Below, one piece after another: positions 22,620 to 34,856 of a DNA stretch of 64,000 nucleotides. Where the stretch lies: assembly GCF_032854445.1 (NCBI RefSeq), contig NC_088301.1:42093116-42157115 (forward strand), in the 5' to 3' direction. Source of the DNA: Liolophura sinensis (Eukaryota; Mollusca; Polyplacophora; Chitonida; Chitonidae). Every line of letters starts with the position of its first letter. Position 1 is the stretch's first letter. Below the pieces are notes generated by a model that saw nothing but the letters and a program-made list of their open reading frames with translations, ran no database searches and was not told the origin of the DNA. A program made the position numbers and the translations under genes.

Positions 22620-25600
22620 CTAAGCCATGGAGACTCTGGGTTTGTCCTGATCCGTATCATGTGTAGAAGATGCTAGTTCAGCTACAGCAGCCTCATGAGC
22701 AACTTTCATTTCTTGCCTCTTCACCTCTGTGTACAGGCCTGAGCCCACCAGCACTACAATGTTACTGGTCCACCACAGGGTGGACTTAATGTGAGAATAG
22801 TATATACAGGCAATCACAGTTTGTGCACATGCCTTGGCTGTCCCAGATATGTTGTGGGTCAAAGGGGATGTAACTTTGATCTGGAGGCCAGAAACAAAGC
22901 CAATGGCAAACCCAAAGCAGCCAGTGATAGTCATAACCATCCAGAAGTATCTGCTGCCCAGCAAGGGAAACGACCAAACAGTGGTTACCTCTTGAAACAA
23001 TAGCATTAGGGGAATGAACAATACAGTAGCATTGACATTGTTGTAGAGTGTCAGCTTCCACACGTTGTTGTCAACTTTTGGCAAAACTTTCTTGGTGTAT
23101 ATAGCATTTAAGGCCACACAAGCACTCGCAGATATTCCGTACACAACGCCCAATTTTGAAAGATGACCTTTAGGAAAAAAGCAAATACAGTATCAGCTAA
23201 GTTTCCCTTATTAAGCCATAAAAAAAAGTCATTAATAAACAAAGTCTGTCATATTATTAGTTATTACAGGTAGTAAGCCAGTATGATTAATGAATCCTTT
23301 GTCATACCTACACTGTAATTATTGCAACCATCATTACTAACAGAGCACAGATGCTACATACAGTACCACTCAGGCTAAAAGTCAATTGTTTACCGCTCAA
23401 ATCGCACACCCAGACACTGAATAACGCTCCACTGACGCGTGACAAATCCTCTGCTGAGCTGTGTTGGAGACCTACTGAGGCGCACAGGATTATCGTTGAA
23501 GGTGTCAATATAGACTAATCATGGCTAGTTTGCAAGTCAAGGTGCAGTCCCCGTGTATTCAGCTATGTGGATAAATAATAGCGGTGAAAAGCGAAAAGTA
23601 GGCTACTTCCCGTTGACGGGCATGTATAGGCCTGACTGTAGCTATAGGTGTTTTTAACCAGTAACCTGAAATGGCTCGTGTATTTTTTTTTTTTTTTTTG
23701 ATTGAACTGGTGTGTTAATGAAGTTTTCAAGGTTAGCCTACATTATTGATTGTCTACAGACATAATGGCTGACCAAAATATCACCTGGGAAGTGATACAG
23801 AAGAGGTGATTTACAGAGAAACAGCGAATCCAGCCCTAGGAGTTTGAGAGAATAATTCGTTTCTATTGTTCAAGATTTTCAAAACCATACAGTATGTGTC
23901 AGTTAATAAAGTTCAACACTTTTGAGTATTATTTACTTACTGCAATACAACATGCCTACTGTTCTTCAAGGTTGGCAGAGCCTCACAGCCAGACACTAGG
24001 ACTGCATGAGTTCTTCTCCCAAGTGTCTATGTGAAACTTCTGACTAGGTATTTTAATAAAGCCTACAATAGTCTGCTTTGCTGTTGCTGCTAACACCCAT
24101 GATATTTTTTACACAAATATAGTACACATCAAAACATTAGCATCCAAACCAGAAAAAACAAAAACTTGTAAACATATGTTATCAAGTTGACAAACAAAAT
24201 TTGATATTAGATTTCATCTGGGTGTTGATTCAAATAAGTAGTGTTAACGATAAATTAACAGATTGGAATTATTTCCATGAAGCCATTTTGTAGTTAAATA
24301 GAGTCCGCAAAGAAAGTATTTAAGGAAGGCTACACTGTGCCCGGTAAGACAAAAGTTCAAATAAAATGTATTATTGCAAATGGAAAAATATTTCTGTGAC
24401 AAAAATATTCCTTCATGCCTTTGCTCTGTGGGTGCTTTTCCAGCATGGTTTGGTACAAACTACAAATTCTCAACAACCTTATATTATACAGACAAAATTT
24501 AACTTGTCCTGTATCATGTTTTTCATCTTTGTTCATCTTTGTATTCTGTAAGAAAAGGTCACTTTTTGCCACTTCGCTAGTGACCAGTAAGGCATCGATG
24601 TACAAAATAACATCACGAGAGCTCTACTGAAATACTCAGACTATATGAAAAGCTGAAATTATAGAAATCCAATGGATACAAGACCAGTGATTCAAAAATA
24701 GGCATTTTCCTATGCAGTAATGTTGGGAGGACCGTTTTCGTCACCCACCCCATTTATTACTAATGAGATCACGTGGTCTTAGCTTCTGATCCATCATACA
24801 GAATGTGAAATTCGTATTGAAATACCGGTTTGTTGTTGTTGCACGGCATGTCTGCGTCAAAGTTTCCATTTTGTCTGCTAAATTACCGAGGGGCATATAA
24901 TTTATCACTGGCAAATGACTCCCGCAAGAAAGAAAACCTTCTACGGAAGAAACGAAAGATATTTCTCCACTTTTAAGGGAGATGAAGAATGAGCTAATTT
25001 TAGCAGTTGTGGTGATCTAGTATGAATCACGCATGGATTCAATCACTTCTTTTAAAGAAGACTGCTACGCTGCAATCAAAAAGACACCAATCAGATATTT
25101 TACCTCAGTTTCATGTATGGTGTTAAGTCTTTCAATAATTCTTTTAAATCATTGTAATGAAGACCTAAATATTCAGTCATCAATTTTCCACAGCCAGCGC
25201 GTAGGGATAACAATGCTCAATCACGTGTGAGTGAATAGTCAATGTGGACGGATCACTGACTCTGCAGGTGACTGTCTGTGCGGGACCTCTACAGGCACTC
25301 TACAAACTCTCTAAAAGACCTCTAGGATAGCACTAATCTGCTGCCTAGTTTTGACTTTTAGCCTGAGCTGTACTGTAGTCACCTATTGCTGAAAAAGCAT
25401 TGTAAGCTTCTGCTAATATTAGTATGTCACATACAACTTTCTGTCCAAATATGTGGCCACATGCCTTCCATAAGTATATATATTTACCACCGACAAGGAT
25501 TACAGTCTACAAGCTTGACAAAAAACGTTTCACAGTCACGTACCTGTGCCTCCCTCTTGGTCAACCCCTAAAAGAAATCCTGCTATTATGAGGGCACAGC

Positions 25601-28600
25601 ATGCCATAGCCTTCCCTGATGTCTTCGTGTTCAAAATCACATAGGTAAATAACTGAAAACCCGAAGAAATACCAATATTAGGTCAGGTGGATACATGGTA
25701 ATGTGAATTCATTTACTTGTTGTTAAATTCCATACTCAAGACTTCTTCACATAAGATGGTGGCAGATATGTTGGGGTGGAGGTGGGATGGGGTGGGGTAA
25801 GGGCAGTTTTGCCCTCATAGTGGGAATGCATCATTGAAAACACTGCTTGTGTTGACTAAGTGCCAGTAGTAGTTCAAAAAAAGTTGTTGCTAATGCTGTT
25901 TATTGCGACTGTATGTATGTGCATTTGGGGTTTTACATCACACTTAACAATTTTTCAGAGGACAAGGAGTCATACGACGACAAGAAGTCATCAGGTATGT
26001 GTGCATATTCTGTTTCTTCTTGTGGCAGAGCAACATGATCCCACGTCTCCTGAGGCCGACACTCTAAACATTAGGTCACTGAAGCAATCTGTTCGTTGTG
26101 ATAAATTAGTTATAGAAGCATGTTGCGTGGGTAAACGGCCTGAAACTTCATCCCCCAAGACATATAAATACTCTTGAGGAACCATCACACAGTATATACA
26201 CACAACAGGAACATACACCATACAGATGAATGAGTGCTGAACTTTGTACATGTAAACAGCCTTTTCTTGTGATAAATTCTCCACAAACAGCGAGAGCAAG
26301 AGAATGCACTAATTTGCTGCCTAAGACTGGGATTGAACCCACCTAGTCATCTCCACAACATAGGGGTTGGAACATTTAGCATACATGTACAAACACTTAC
26401 CACATTGAACACTGTGGTTAGTGATCTACCCAGGAAATAGAAAGCCACTCCGAGGAACTTTAAGCTGAGGTTGTTAAATGTTATCATACCAACAAACACC
26501 ATGGATAACGGTAAACACTGAAAAAAGATAAATTAATGATAAATGTATTTACAAGAATGCTGAAACAGGCTGATGACTATGCAGTATCACAATCTATATT
26601 AATATGTACCTTTTGACTGTGTTAATGATTTTAACACATCATTATTTTTTGCAAAATCCTTGTTTATTAAAAAGGAAGTTTCAAGCGTCAACATGGTGTT
26701 GGCCCTTTGTGCCATGATGTTGTTGCTTTACATTTCACGAGTGAATAAATACAATAATGAAAAGTATCCACCAACACCCGTTTTTTTTCCTGAAATATCT
26801 ATTTTACAGCATTCATAAGTAAATCAGGTAATTAAAGTGATCTAGTTCTTTCAATTGCCATTCTTTAAAACAAATATTCTATCATGACTAACTTCTACAT
26901 TTAATTTCTGGACAAAAGCATGGCAAGTCAATCTGATGTCCATCTTTATCAACACTACCTCTTTACACAGTTTGGGGTCTATCTTGAATGCTGGAAAAGT
27001 GATGAAGTCAGGGAGTAATGAAGATGCAGTGCCCAGTATTCCACATAAAACCACTGTAACCACGCACTGGTACCAGGTAACGAAAAATGGTGCATCCAGC
27101 TGAAATCATTACAAAATACAGTGGAAATCATGACGTCTAAAGTATGAATACAAAGAATGTTTCAAGCACAACTCTTCCAAGGGCTATAAAATTCTTAAAA
27201 CATCATATCATTTAGTTTCACCCACCCACCCACCCGGAAAAAAAAAAAAAAAATTACATTAAACTACACGATTTCTACTCCAGTGGGGCTAGATGATGCT
27301 CATGTGAACAGTGGAAGATTAATATTTAAATTGTACTCCTACATCCTTGTCATGGTGAATGTAAAGTCTGACAACTAACAATTTCCCAGTTTCCTGGGAC
27401 TTGTAAAAGAAATCTGTATTGCAATTCTCCATTCCTTCTGTGTATACAGCTAACTCAAGTACACAAGTGAAACACACTTACTTTTAATTCCTCACTGTTC
27501 AGCAAGTACTTGTTAAGAAATACCATGGATGGAAATTATCCTGGAAAACAGCAAAGTTCAACAAATCTGAGTTTAGTTTAATACATATATGTGCTAAATA
27601 TCTCACACTAATATGTAATCCTCAGTCTATTTTCTAACATTACTTAACATTATGGTAATGAATTAAGGGAGATAACTGAAGTGATCTGAAAAAATTCTCT
27701 GTACCCCAACAACTCACGTCTGCAAGGCAGGCAAGCTAATTGTTACAAGATGACAAAGCATTATTTAGTGTCCTGAAATGACTGATAGAGACTGATCTGT
27801 GACCACCAACTGCTGTTCAAGTTACCTTTGTATGTAACACACCAGGTCACAAAATCTCCACATTTCCTGAAATGTTAATATGGGTTTAAACCCAATATTA
27901 TAATATTACATACTACCATTTTACAGATTGACTTAAGTCAAACCCCCCTAGTCTACTAACTTATTATTATTTGTAAAAATTATCACCACTTATCACAGTA
28001 ATTTATTCCCCCAGTCAAGTTCTTGTCAGGGAAGGATTTTTTTTTGGGGGGGGGGGGGGGGGGGGGGTGGAACGCCTCTATCAGCTATCTACATATAAAC
28101 ATACCTTAGAAAAATGACATAATCACAATCTTAGCCAACATTCAAAGAGGGAGGAGGGTCATACAATTGCAAGTTTATTAGTATTCTGGGAACATCTAAG
28201 CATTTGACGCAGTACTTAATTGTGCCTACATGCTTTCCTCTCGCTGATGGAAAGTTACCAGCACAAACAAAAATTTAAAGCAAATGTTGCCTACGTGCAC
28301 TGGAAGAATAAATGAAATGGTTTGTTTTTTATTTCTTAATATGCAGTTAGGGATGTGTCCTAACAAACAAAAGAACAAGAAAGCTTCTCAAATTTTCTTT
28401 CTTCTTGGAGAGTAAAAATGGCATTAAATTAAAGTTTTCCGAAGAAATAAACGGTGTTAGCTGTCAAAACAACTCTGTAAGGTGAAGAGTCTGAATTGTG
28501 GTGTGCTAAGCTGACCTGGGATTCTCAGTGAATTGATTAATTGTTTATTCCAGTTGAAGTCATTTCCAATAATTTACAACTACGGACAGAAAACATACAT

Positions 28601-29460
28601 AAAATAAAGCGTTTATTTAAGTTGTTAAAACATGATTTTTTTCCCCAGGTGTCACAATTTCTTACTTTCCTTTGAACCATAATCTTTGTTGGAGAGTTCC
28701 TTTTCATGTATCCTTTAACATTGTATAATTTCTGGATATTACCAGCTGTAGTTCTCAGACTAACAGCTAATGTGGTTACTGTTGAATATCATCTTTCACA
28801 TTACCGGAATTGTGTTCCAGACTAGCTGAAACATGCTGTGACATGTATTAGATGGTCTTTATGCCAATAGAGTTATAGTTGCAAACCAGTGCTGTAACTC
28901 TGATTCCCTGGCTGCACCATTAAAATAACATATTTGCAACTATAATGAGAGTAATCCATATATGTAAACAAATTTGAATGAAGCATAATACATAAAAAAC
29001 ATATTACAAGTTTGGTGGAACTCGATAAGCCTTCTTATGAGTTGGGTGTGGTCTGACCCCGAACCCACCCCTAGCTTACAGGCCAGTAGCTACGGCATGT
29101 AGCTGTTAGTAATACAAACTACAACTATGACTGACTACAATGTGACTATATCATTATTTTTGTGTAAGATTCATCTTGTTTTTGCACTTTCTAATTATTG
29201 ACAGTTCTTTTTGGATAAACGCTAATGTCCATCATAGTGACTATTAACCATACTGACAGAGACAGGTACATGTACAAATGTCAAGCTGTGAAAATAGTTC
29301 TCAGTATCGGTGTTCACTTTATTTGAACTGGTTTGACTTGCTGGATGATCACTACCACCAGTAAGTGGTGTCAGTCGATGGACTAAATTTAATTAGTTGC
29401 TCACCAATAAGCAGACACCACGGCTATTATCTTGAGCGACTTAGCAAACAGCGACTCCAT
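22620..29460 (-). CDS. SLC35C1: Golgi GDP-fucose transporter, with an apparent 2-nt frame break in exon 2
   Basis: This nucleotide-sugar antiporter moves GDP-fucose into the Golgi for fucosylation. Six minus-strand exons are: 29405-29460, 27482-27540, 26959-27099, 26401-26517, 25544-25652 and 22620-23167. Hallmarks match human SLC35C1 in order: [19 protein letters not shown] (TM1), [43 protein letters not shown] then [53 protein letters not shown]. All exon joins keep phase except inside exon 2. After the split Trp codon the frame reads W-I-I-S-I, whereas the conserved MVFLNKY frame is offset. Two bases appear missing at about 27527-27528, where human has S-I-S-M-V-F. Total coding length is 1030 nt, two short of 344 codons. 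This may be an allele, a real lesion or an assembly error. Candidate AATAAA signals lie on the minus strand at 22147-22152 and 22103-22108. Confidence 0.93.
25912..25985 (+). repeat. Dispersed repeat fragment (TTTAATGTCGTACT type)
   Basis: The stretch GCATTTGGGGTTTTACATCA, then CACTTAACAATTTTTCAG and CATACGACGACAAG, matches the element at 30939-31005. It lies in SLC35C1 intron 4. Confidence 0.5.
28046..28067 (+). repeat. Uninterrupted G22 homopolymer
   Basis: A run of 22 guanines directly follows a run of nine thymines in SLC35C1 intron 1. Such a tract can form G-quadruplex structure and is very prone to length error in sequencing. Confidence 0.95.
28380..28740 (+). repeat. Unclassified dispersed repeat R2, copy 1
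   Basis: GCTGTCAAAACAACT, GTGCTAAGCTG, GTCATTTCCAAT and CCTTTTCATGTATCCTTTAA occur in the same order at 41500-41940. It lies in SLC35C1 intron 1. Confidence 0.65.
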
Positions 29461-29902
29461 CTTATCCTTGCCGTTGCTGTACGAAAGAAAAGATGCTCTC
29501 ATAACTTGTATGACACGTTTCTTAAGATCACCTAATACTATTCGACAATCCCGCAAATGTCACACGTGAGAAAACTGTAATCCACTTCGGTATTGGTCGA
29601 AAAAACACACACGTGTCCAATGAGCTTGATTGTAACATCATTCACATAAATCGTCAGCGTTCAATCGGGACCGTATCCCGATGACAATTGTTACCAGTAG
29701 ATATTGCACTCTATATTTCTTGGATTTAAAGTTTTATTTTTTGTCATTTACGTATGGCCCCTACAACAGATGGCAAACATTGATTGGTCAAGTTCTCAAA
29801 TTGTAAACACCGCCAGTTTGTGGTTGTCGTATTACCCAGTGTGGCAACATCCCGCATGGTATGGGATTTCTGTCGCAAAACGTGTGTTGAGTTGACAGCA
29901 AA
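29461..29902. promoter_or_regulatory. Putative bidirectional promoter between SLC35C1 and DPM3
   Basis: About 440 bp separate the SLC35C1 start codon (minus) from a candidate DPM3 first exon (plus). The interval carries CCAAT-box motifs in both orientations: ATTGG at 29592-29596, CCAAT at 29617-29621 and ATTGG at 29783-29787. An ACACGTGTCC element sits near 29610. I see no clear TATA box. Confidence 0.4.
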
Positions 29903-32900
29903 ATGCCGGTAAGATCGTAATATCCGTGGAAAACTTTCCCGATAACATTCATATAATTTAAGACACTATCTCAATTAATGCACACCGAGAAATAGCCGGT
30001 AAAGAACGGCTGGATACAGCGTTAAACAACAACACCATAATAAATAATAATGATATCGACACATCACCACGTAATGTAAAAGGTTTCACAAGCTTTACAT
30101 CCACATGCCGGTATCCTAACAAACCATGCACGCAACCACCAATCCTTCTACTATTGCTACTGTACCTGTGTGCCATATGCTCTGTCGCGATGGAAATTCT
30201 ATGGAAAATCATTATGGACAAAGAAACCCGCTGCAGTAAGTTGTGCCATATTATGTTAGAAACCTTTAATTATAGGGGTAAAATTCAATATTTTCTTAAA
30301 GTAGATGCAGTCTTTAGCTACATGATACAAGATGGTCACATTTAAAGTGATTCTGCCAGGCCATGATTAAAAGAAACGTAGTCCTAAAAATCAAACAGTG
30401 GCATCGTTTAAAATGGTTTGCAGCCCCCTAGTCACAGATCCATTGAACCTGCATTTTAATATCACTGGTGAGTGTGGCTCAATACTGCTGGTTATGTCAG
30501 TGCATCGTTAGATCAGTTGAACCACATTTGTATGGCTAATACCTTACAATTCTTCAATTGTGTAATGAACAGACACCTTTTAAACCCGTTGGTTCAAGTT
30601 TCCTCTTGACACGTTTTTTTTACGTAATGAGAAAAAAAATAGCCACGATGATTTTGTCCAAAATAAAGTAAACACACAAGACCAAAAGTATAAATTTATT
30701 CCCACGGGAATTCATATCAGCATAACTCTTGTTTTTGTGATATTCCACAAGCACCTCTGAAAATACTGAGACCATTTAGATCTATTTTCACACCTCTTCC
30801 TAAACAACTAATGAATATAATAACAAATATTTGGCTATTTGTTGTCTTTTCTTTTAAACTTGCTTTGTATTCAACTTGTCATGGTGGAGTCATGTTGTAC
30901 TGAGTGTCAGTTCAATATAATGAAGTCTGGAAAATGGTGTTGAGTGAGTGAGTGCTTGGGGTTTAATGTCGTACTCAACAATTTTTCAGTCATATGACAA
31001 CGAGGAAAATGCTGTTGTGAAGGACAGATATTAGCTGTACGAACATTTACCAGTAGCTCAGGAATAATAATAAGTATCTTGTCCATATGAACCCCTCTGC
31101 CCTGATGTACATGTGTATTTGTTTATCTTCAGATGTCCAAGTTGATGGAGTGGTTATTGGGAGGAGGCTTGTTTCTTGGAGTGTGGTCAGCCATTGCATT
31201 TGAATATGTTCAGCTAAATTTGTCATCCTCATCACATTTTGTTGTTCTTGCAGTAAGTCCAATTCCTTTATATCATCAAACCACAACACAACATGTTACT
31301 GCTGTTACCATTGAAATGCAAATGTTATATATGTAAAATTCGTGAAAGAATTTGTGTGTAACATTCTTGAACTTTCATGATACAGTACAAGGCAGAAAAC
31401 CAAGAAAGGAAAGAAAATAACGTGTTGTGCTCAGGATGCTCTTAGACTTCAGGAAAACAGGCCATTGTCTTTTAACCCTGAATCCATTGCATTCCTTTAT
31501 TATGCTACCCACAATTCCAAATCTCTTAAAACTGTGATCTATGTGGCCCATGAAGGATTATTTAACTGTTTTGTACGCATCACTGGTTTGGAAGAAATGT
31601 AACAAACATGTAAATGTGGCTGACCCTGGTCTCATAATAAAAAAGTTAGTATGATTACAAAATTTGTTGACGTAAAAGCAACCTACTGATAGTTTTGTTA
31701 ATGCTACTACAAGTAATGAAATTCATATTTCTAAAATGTTGGGTGAAATCGTGTAATCCATAGGACATCTTGTTCAGTAAATTTGTAAATATGAATATCT
31801 TTTTTCTTTGCAGCTTCCTATATATCTCCTCATTGGTTTTGCTGTAAGTACTTCCCAACATTTGATTCAGAATTGTAGATTCAGCACAAGACTGAGCTTA
31901 ACTCAAGACCATGCACTAACTACTATACACTTATGGAGAGAATTGAGGCTGACAGGAATTGTCTAATTTTACATGATGAACTCCATTTTAAATATGCCTT
32001 ATTCACAAAGGAAACCTCTGCTTCTGAGTGGTGAGCATGCTAGCAGAATACATTGATTAGGGAACCTCACAATTGAGATCACTGTGAGTTTAAGTCCAGC
32101 TCATGTTGCACGTGAGAACATTCCCAGCAACCTGCAGAATGTCTTGGGTTGCTTCAGGGCTCTACCAGATTTCCTCCACCATAATATGGTCAAGGTTGCA
32201 TAAGTGAAATGTTCTTGAATATGGCAAAATTGCCAGTCAAGTGAAAAAAGAAATAAATCTTGTTCATAAATGTTAATATGAATCTTTTTCTCTTAGAAGT
32301 TACCTACAAAATTTTTGATCAAAAGCTCAGTTATCAGAGTAAAAACATGTTTATGTGCATAGTTTGTATATTATATTTGGCTAAGAATAAAATGCACAAA
32401 TCAACACAGTTTATACAAAGTCTTTGCCCAAAATGCAATGGCTTTTCCCCCCATTTGGTTTTGGATAGGCAGGACATTAAAGCGGCCCTTGTTCATTCAT
32501 GTGACAATGATAGCCACTTCACTAAAACTGGCCACCAAGAATGACAACATTTTAAAAGCAAAGAAAGTTAAGAGATGGACAGTTTCTATTCAACAGACAA
32601 TTGTAAACTTGCATATGAAAAGTACTTAATGAATTTTCACTAAGCAAATTTCCAGCCTTAATAAATGGAGAAGCCTGTTGAAAACAATTTTTGCAAACAC
32701 TGAAAACATTGCAGTTCACCTTTAATGTAATACATATACAGTGTATGCTTATACATGTACCATGTGAAAATGATCATTTCCATGTGACTTCTACTTATTC
32801 TGACTCACAGTAGGGTCTTCCCAGTTTTCATCATTCTTGTCACTGGAAAATGATATTATTACACCACTGTAAATGTAGATTTCTTTATGCTGGTTTAAAT

Positions 32901-33425
32901 TCCTTTTTTTCCTGCTCCATTCCAGTGTTATTCACTTGCTGTGATAGGCTACAGGGTTGCCACTTTTAACGATTGTGCTGATGCTGCATCTGAGCTTCAA
33001 AAGGTAAATAAAAGTAAACAACACAAGCAGGGTAATGGGTTCATTGTTGTTCATGTCTGGCCTCGCTGCTCCAGTTGACTTGAGTTTAACGAGTGGGGTG
33101 CCTGCTATTAAAAATTGTAAGTGTTACCTGTGCACATCTATAAAAAATATTTTATTCTTCAGAAATACTTGTCTTTTGATGCAACTGCCAACACTGCAAG
33201 ATTAATTTTGTTTTGTCAATTAATTTAACAATGAACATTCTGAAGCTTTACACTAGCCAGTCATGGTTATCCTTGTAGGGAATGACCAACTGACAAGTGT
33301 TTTCTCTTCTTGTTTCTCCACAGCATTCACTCCTTGTAAATTTGTATTGTTGTTCTTGCTTTCTATTTCAGCAAATAAATGATGCAAAAGAAGATTTGGC
33401 ACGAAAGGGATTCAAGTTCTCCTGA
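29903..33425 (+). CDS. DPM3: Dolichol-phosphate mannosyltransferase subunit 3
   Basis: DPM3 is the small ER membrane subunit that tethers catalytic DPM1 so that dolichol-phosphate-mannose can be made for N-glycans, GPI anchors and O-mannose. Four plus-strand exons join in phase: 31133-31252, 31814-31843, 32926-33003 and 33372-33425, giving 93 residues (human 92). Exon 1 encodes [20 protein letters not shown], a 30-nt micro-exon gives [10 protein letters not shown], and the last two give [20 protein letters not shown] and the end [11 protein letters not shown]. These align across the whole human protein: two membrane helices, then the conserved C-terminal domain. The ATG at 31133 follows directly on a splice acceptor. 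A candidate upstream exon ending at 29908 (ATGCCG before GTAAGA) would add Met-Pro in frame, so the true start could be 29903; that part is inference. A candidate poly(A) signal lies at 33486-33491. Confidence 0.92.
30939..31005 (+). repeat. Dispersed repeat fragment (TTTAATGTCGTACT type)
   Basis: The stretch GAGTGAGTGAGTGCTTGGGG, then TTTAATGTCGTACTCAAC and TTTTTCAGTCATATGACAAC, is a recognisable dispersed-repeat block shared with 25912-25985. It lies in the 5' part of DPM3. Confidence 0.5.
32015..32262 (+). repeat. SINE S1, nearly full length, diverged
   Basis: It has a decayed head (GTGGTGAGCATGCTAGCAGA), the GAGTTTAAGTCCAGCTCATG block, TTCCTCCACCATAATATGG, and a tail AAATAAAT. It lies in DPM3 intron 2 on the sense strand. 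Confidence 0.85.
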
Positions 33426-33485
33426 TGGTGGACCATTATTAAAAACATTGTTGTGCACTGTATATTCTCATTATGTAAATATTTA

Positions 33486-33491
33486 AATAAA
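33486..33491 (+). promoter_or_regulatory. Candidate poly(A) signal of DPM3
   Basis: This AATAAA lies 61 bp after the DPM3 stop codon and is followed by a T- and GT-containing stretch (CTTGTCATGTTTTAAC). Confidence 0.6.
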
Positions 33492-33524
33492 CTATGAAGT
33501 TCATGGAACTTGTCATGTTTTAAC

Positions 33525-33595
33525 TTTATGTATGGAGGAAACCCGAGCGGCCAAAGTAAACCACCGACCATTTCCAGTACATACACCTGTGTTCT
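33525..33595 (-). repeat. SINE S1 fragment, weak
   Basis: Reverse-strand match to the SINE body (TATGGAGGAAACCCGAGCGG, then ACCACCGACCATTTCC). Short and diverged. Confidence 0.5.
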
Positions 33596-34189
33596 AAGAT
33601 GGGATCCTAGCAACAGCGCCAGTGAGCTCCGAAGTCACAATTTTAAATTGATATGAGGATTACATTTATTTTTGGACCCTGAAAGATAAAATTGTGTACA
33701 TATTGTTATTTGTAAGACAAATCTATCACAATTTGTGCTAATTTGTGTTAAGGTCACAAATTAATTTTAATCATGTCCACTACCCAGTGTGGGAATATTC
33801 GGTGTTCAGTATAGGACAATTGTCAGTAATTAAATTAATAAATTAGTCTGAGAGCATTAAAGCTTGTTTTAGAATTTTCATGTTTCATGATGTACCCATC
33901 AAAATAATGACTTTATAAAGTCATTATAAATCAGCATTTTCTGCCTTATGCAGAATTCCTGATGCACAGGTTCCTTCCAATCACAAACCTGAAATACTCT
34001 TGAACAGTTTCAAATACTACGTAATCAAATATATATCGGTTAGTGGTACATGGCTTAGTAGTCAAGATGCTTGCCTTTTTTAATTCGTTGACTCACAAGG
34101 TGCTGTTTGAAATGAAAATAAGTGCCTGATTGAGCTCAAGTGGTTGCTTGTGCTCTCTTCAAATGTCTTCCACCAATATCTATTCTTTA

Positions 34190-34365
34190 TTTGATGTTTT
34201 ATGAGGTACTGGAGAATATTTCATATATACGAGTGTGTCCAGCATTATGGTGGGAGGAAACAGAATAGAAAAGCAGAATTGGACGAACTCACAGTGACCG
34301 CATTGGTGAGATGCTCTTGAGTGACTGTGCGGCGCTAGCACAATCTGCCACGGAAGCCCCTCAAC
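34190..34365 (-). repeat. SINE S1 with central deletion
   Basis: Reverse-strand copy running from a TTTATTTGATGTTTTATGAG tail through GAATATTTCATATATACGAG and CAGCATTATGGTGGGAGGAA to a head (GCGCTAGCACAATCTGCCAC, then GGAAGCCCC). The middle part present in the full copy at 4480 is missing. Confidence 0.8.
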
Positions 34366-34439
34366 AAGTTTCAAGCTTCACCTGTATCCACGCTGTGGCA
34401 TATGACAAAAACCAACAATGCTGCATCCGTTCAGGAGCA

Positions 34440-34545
34440 CTGACCAAGTTACCCAGGGTGCTGGGGCTTACCAGCTGGGGATTTGAACCAGCAATCTCTG
34501 GGTTACAAGTCCACATTTCTACCACTACACTATAAAATGGTAGAT
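34440..34545 (-). repeat. tRNA-like SINE fragment (second family)
   Basis: Read on the minus strand it gives GTAGTGGTAGAAATGTGGAC, then a B-box-like GCTGGTTCAAATCCCC, so it is tRNA-derived and distinct from family S1. Confidence 0.55.
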
Positions 34546-34856
34546 CTAGCAGGGATGTAGATAGCCCCTGTGTATAACAATGTCAAATCATCAACGCACC
34601 AGAATCATGATCTGGATAAAATGAATGTAACTACTGTTAAGGTAAACAGCAAAGACATGAATTCAGATTTAACTTCTTTACTTCTGAGCACAAATACATG
34701 TATAAATATGAAGCACAATCTCTCACACACTCATATAACTAAACTGTAACTCTAAAAACATTACAGCACTCCTCCATGTCCACAAGAAATACAGGAGGAC
34801 ATTGCAAGAACCTACACAAAAATATTTACATTAATACTAAAGAAAGTTGCACACTG

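Larger units (their letters stand above)
33426..34856. other. Convergent intergenic region between DPM3 and UQCC6
   Basis: It contains the DPM3 3' end and poly(A) signal, a weak SINE piece at 33525-33595, a 22-bp perfect palindrome at 33905-33926, an S1 SINE at 34190-34365 and a second tRNA-like SINE fragment at 34440-34545. No coding exon was found. Confidence 0.6.
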
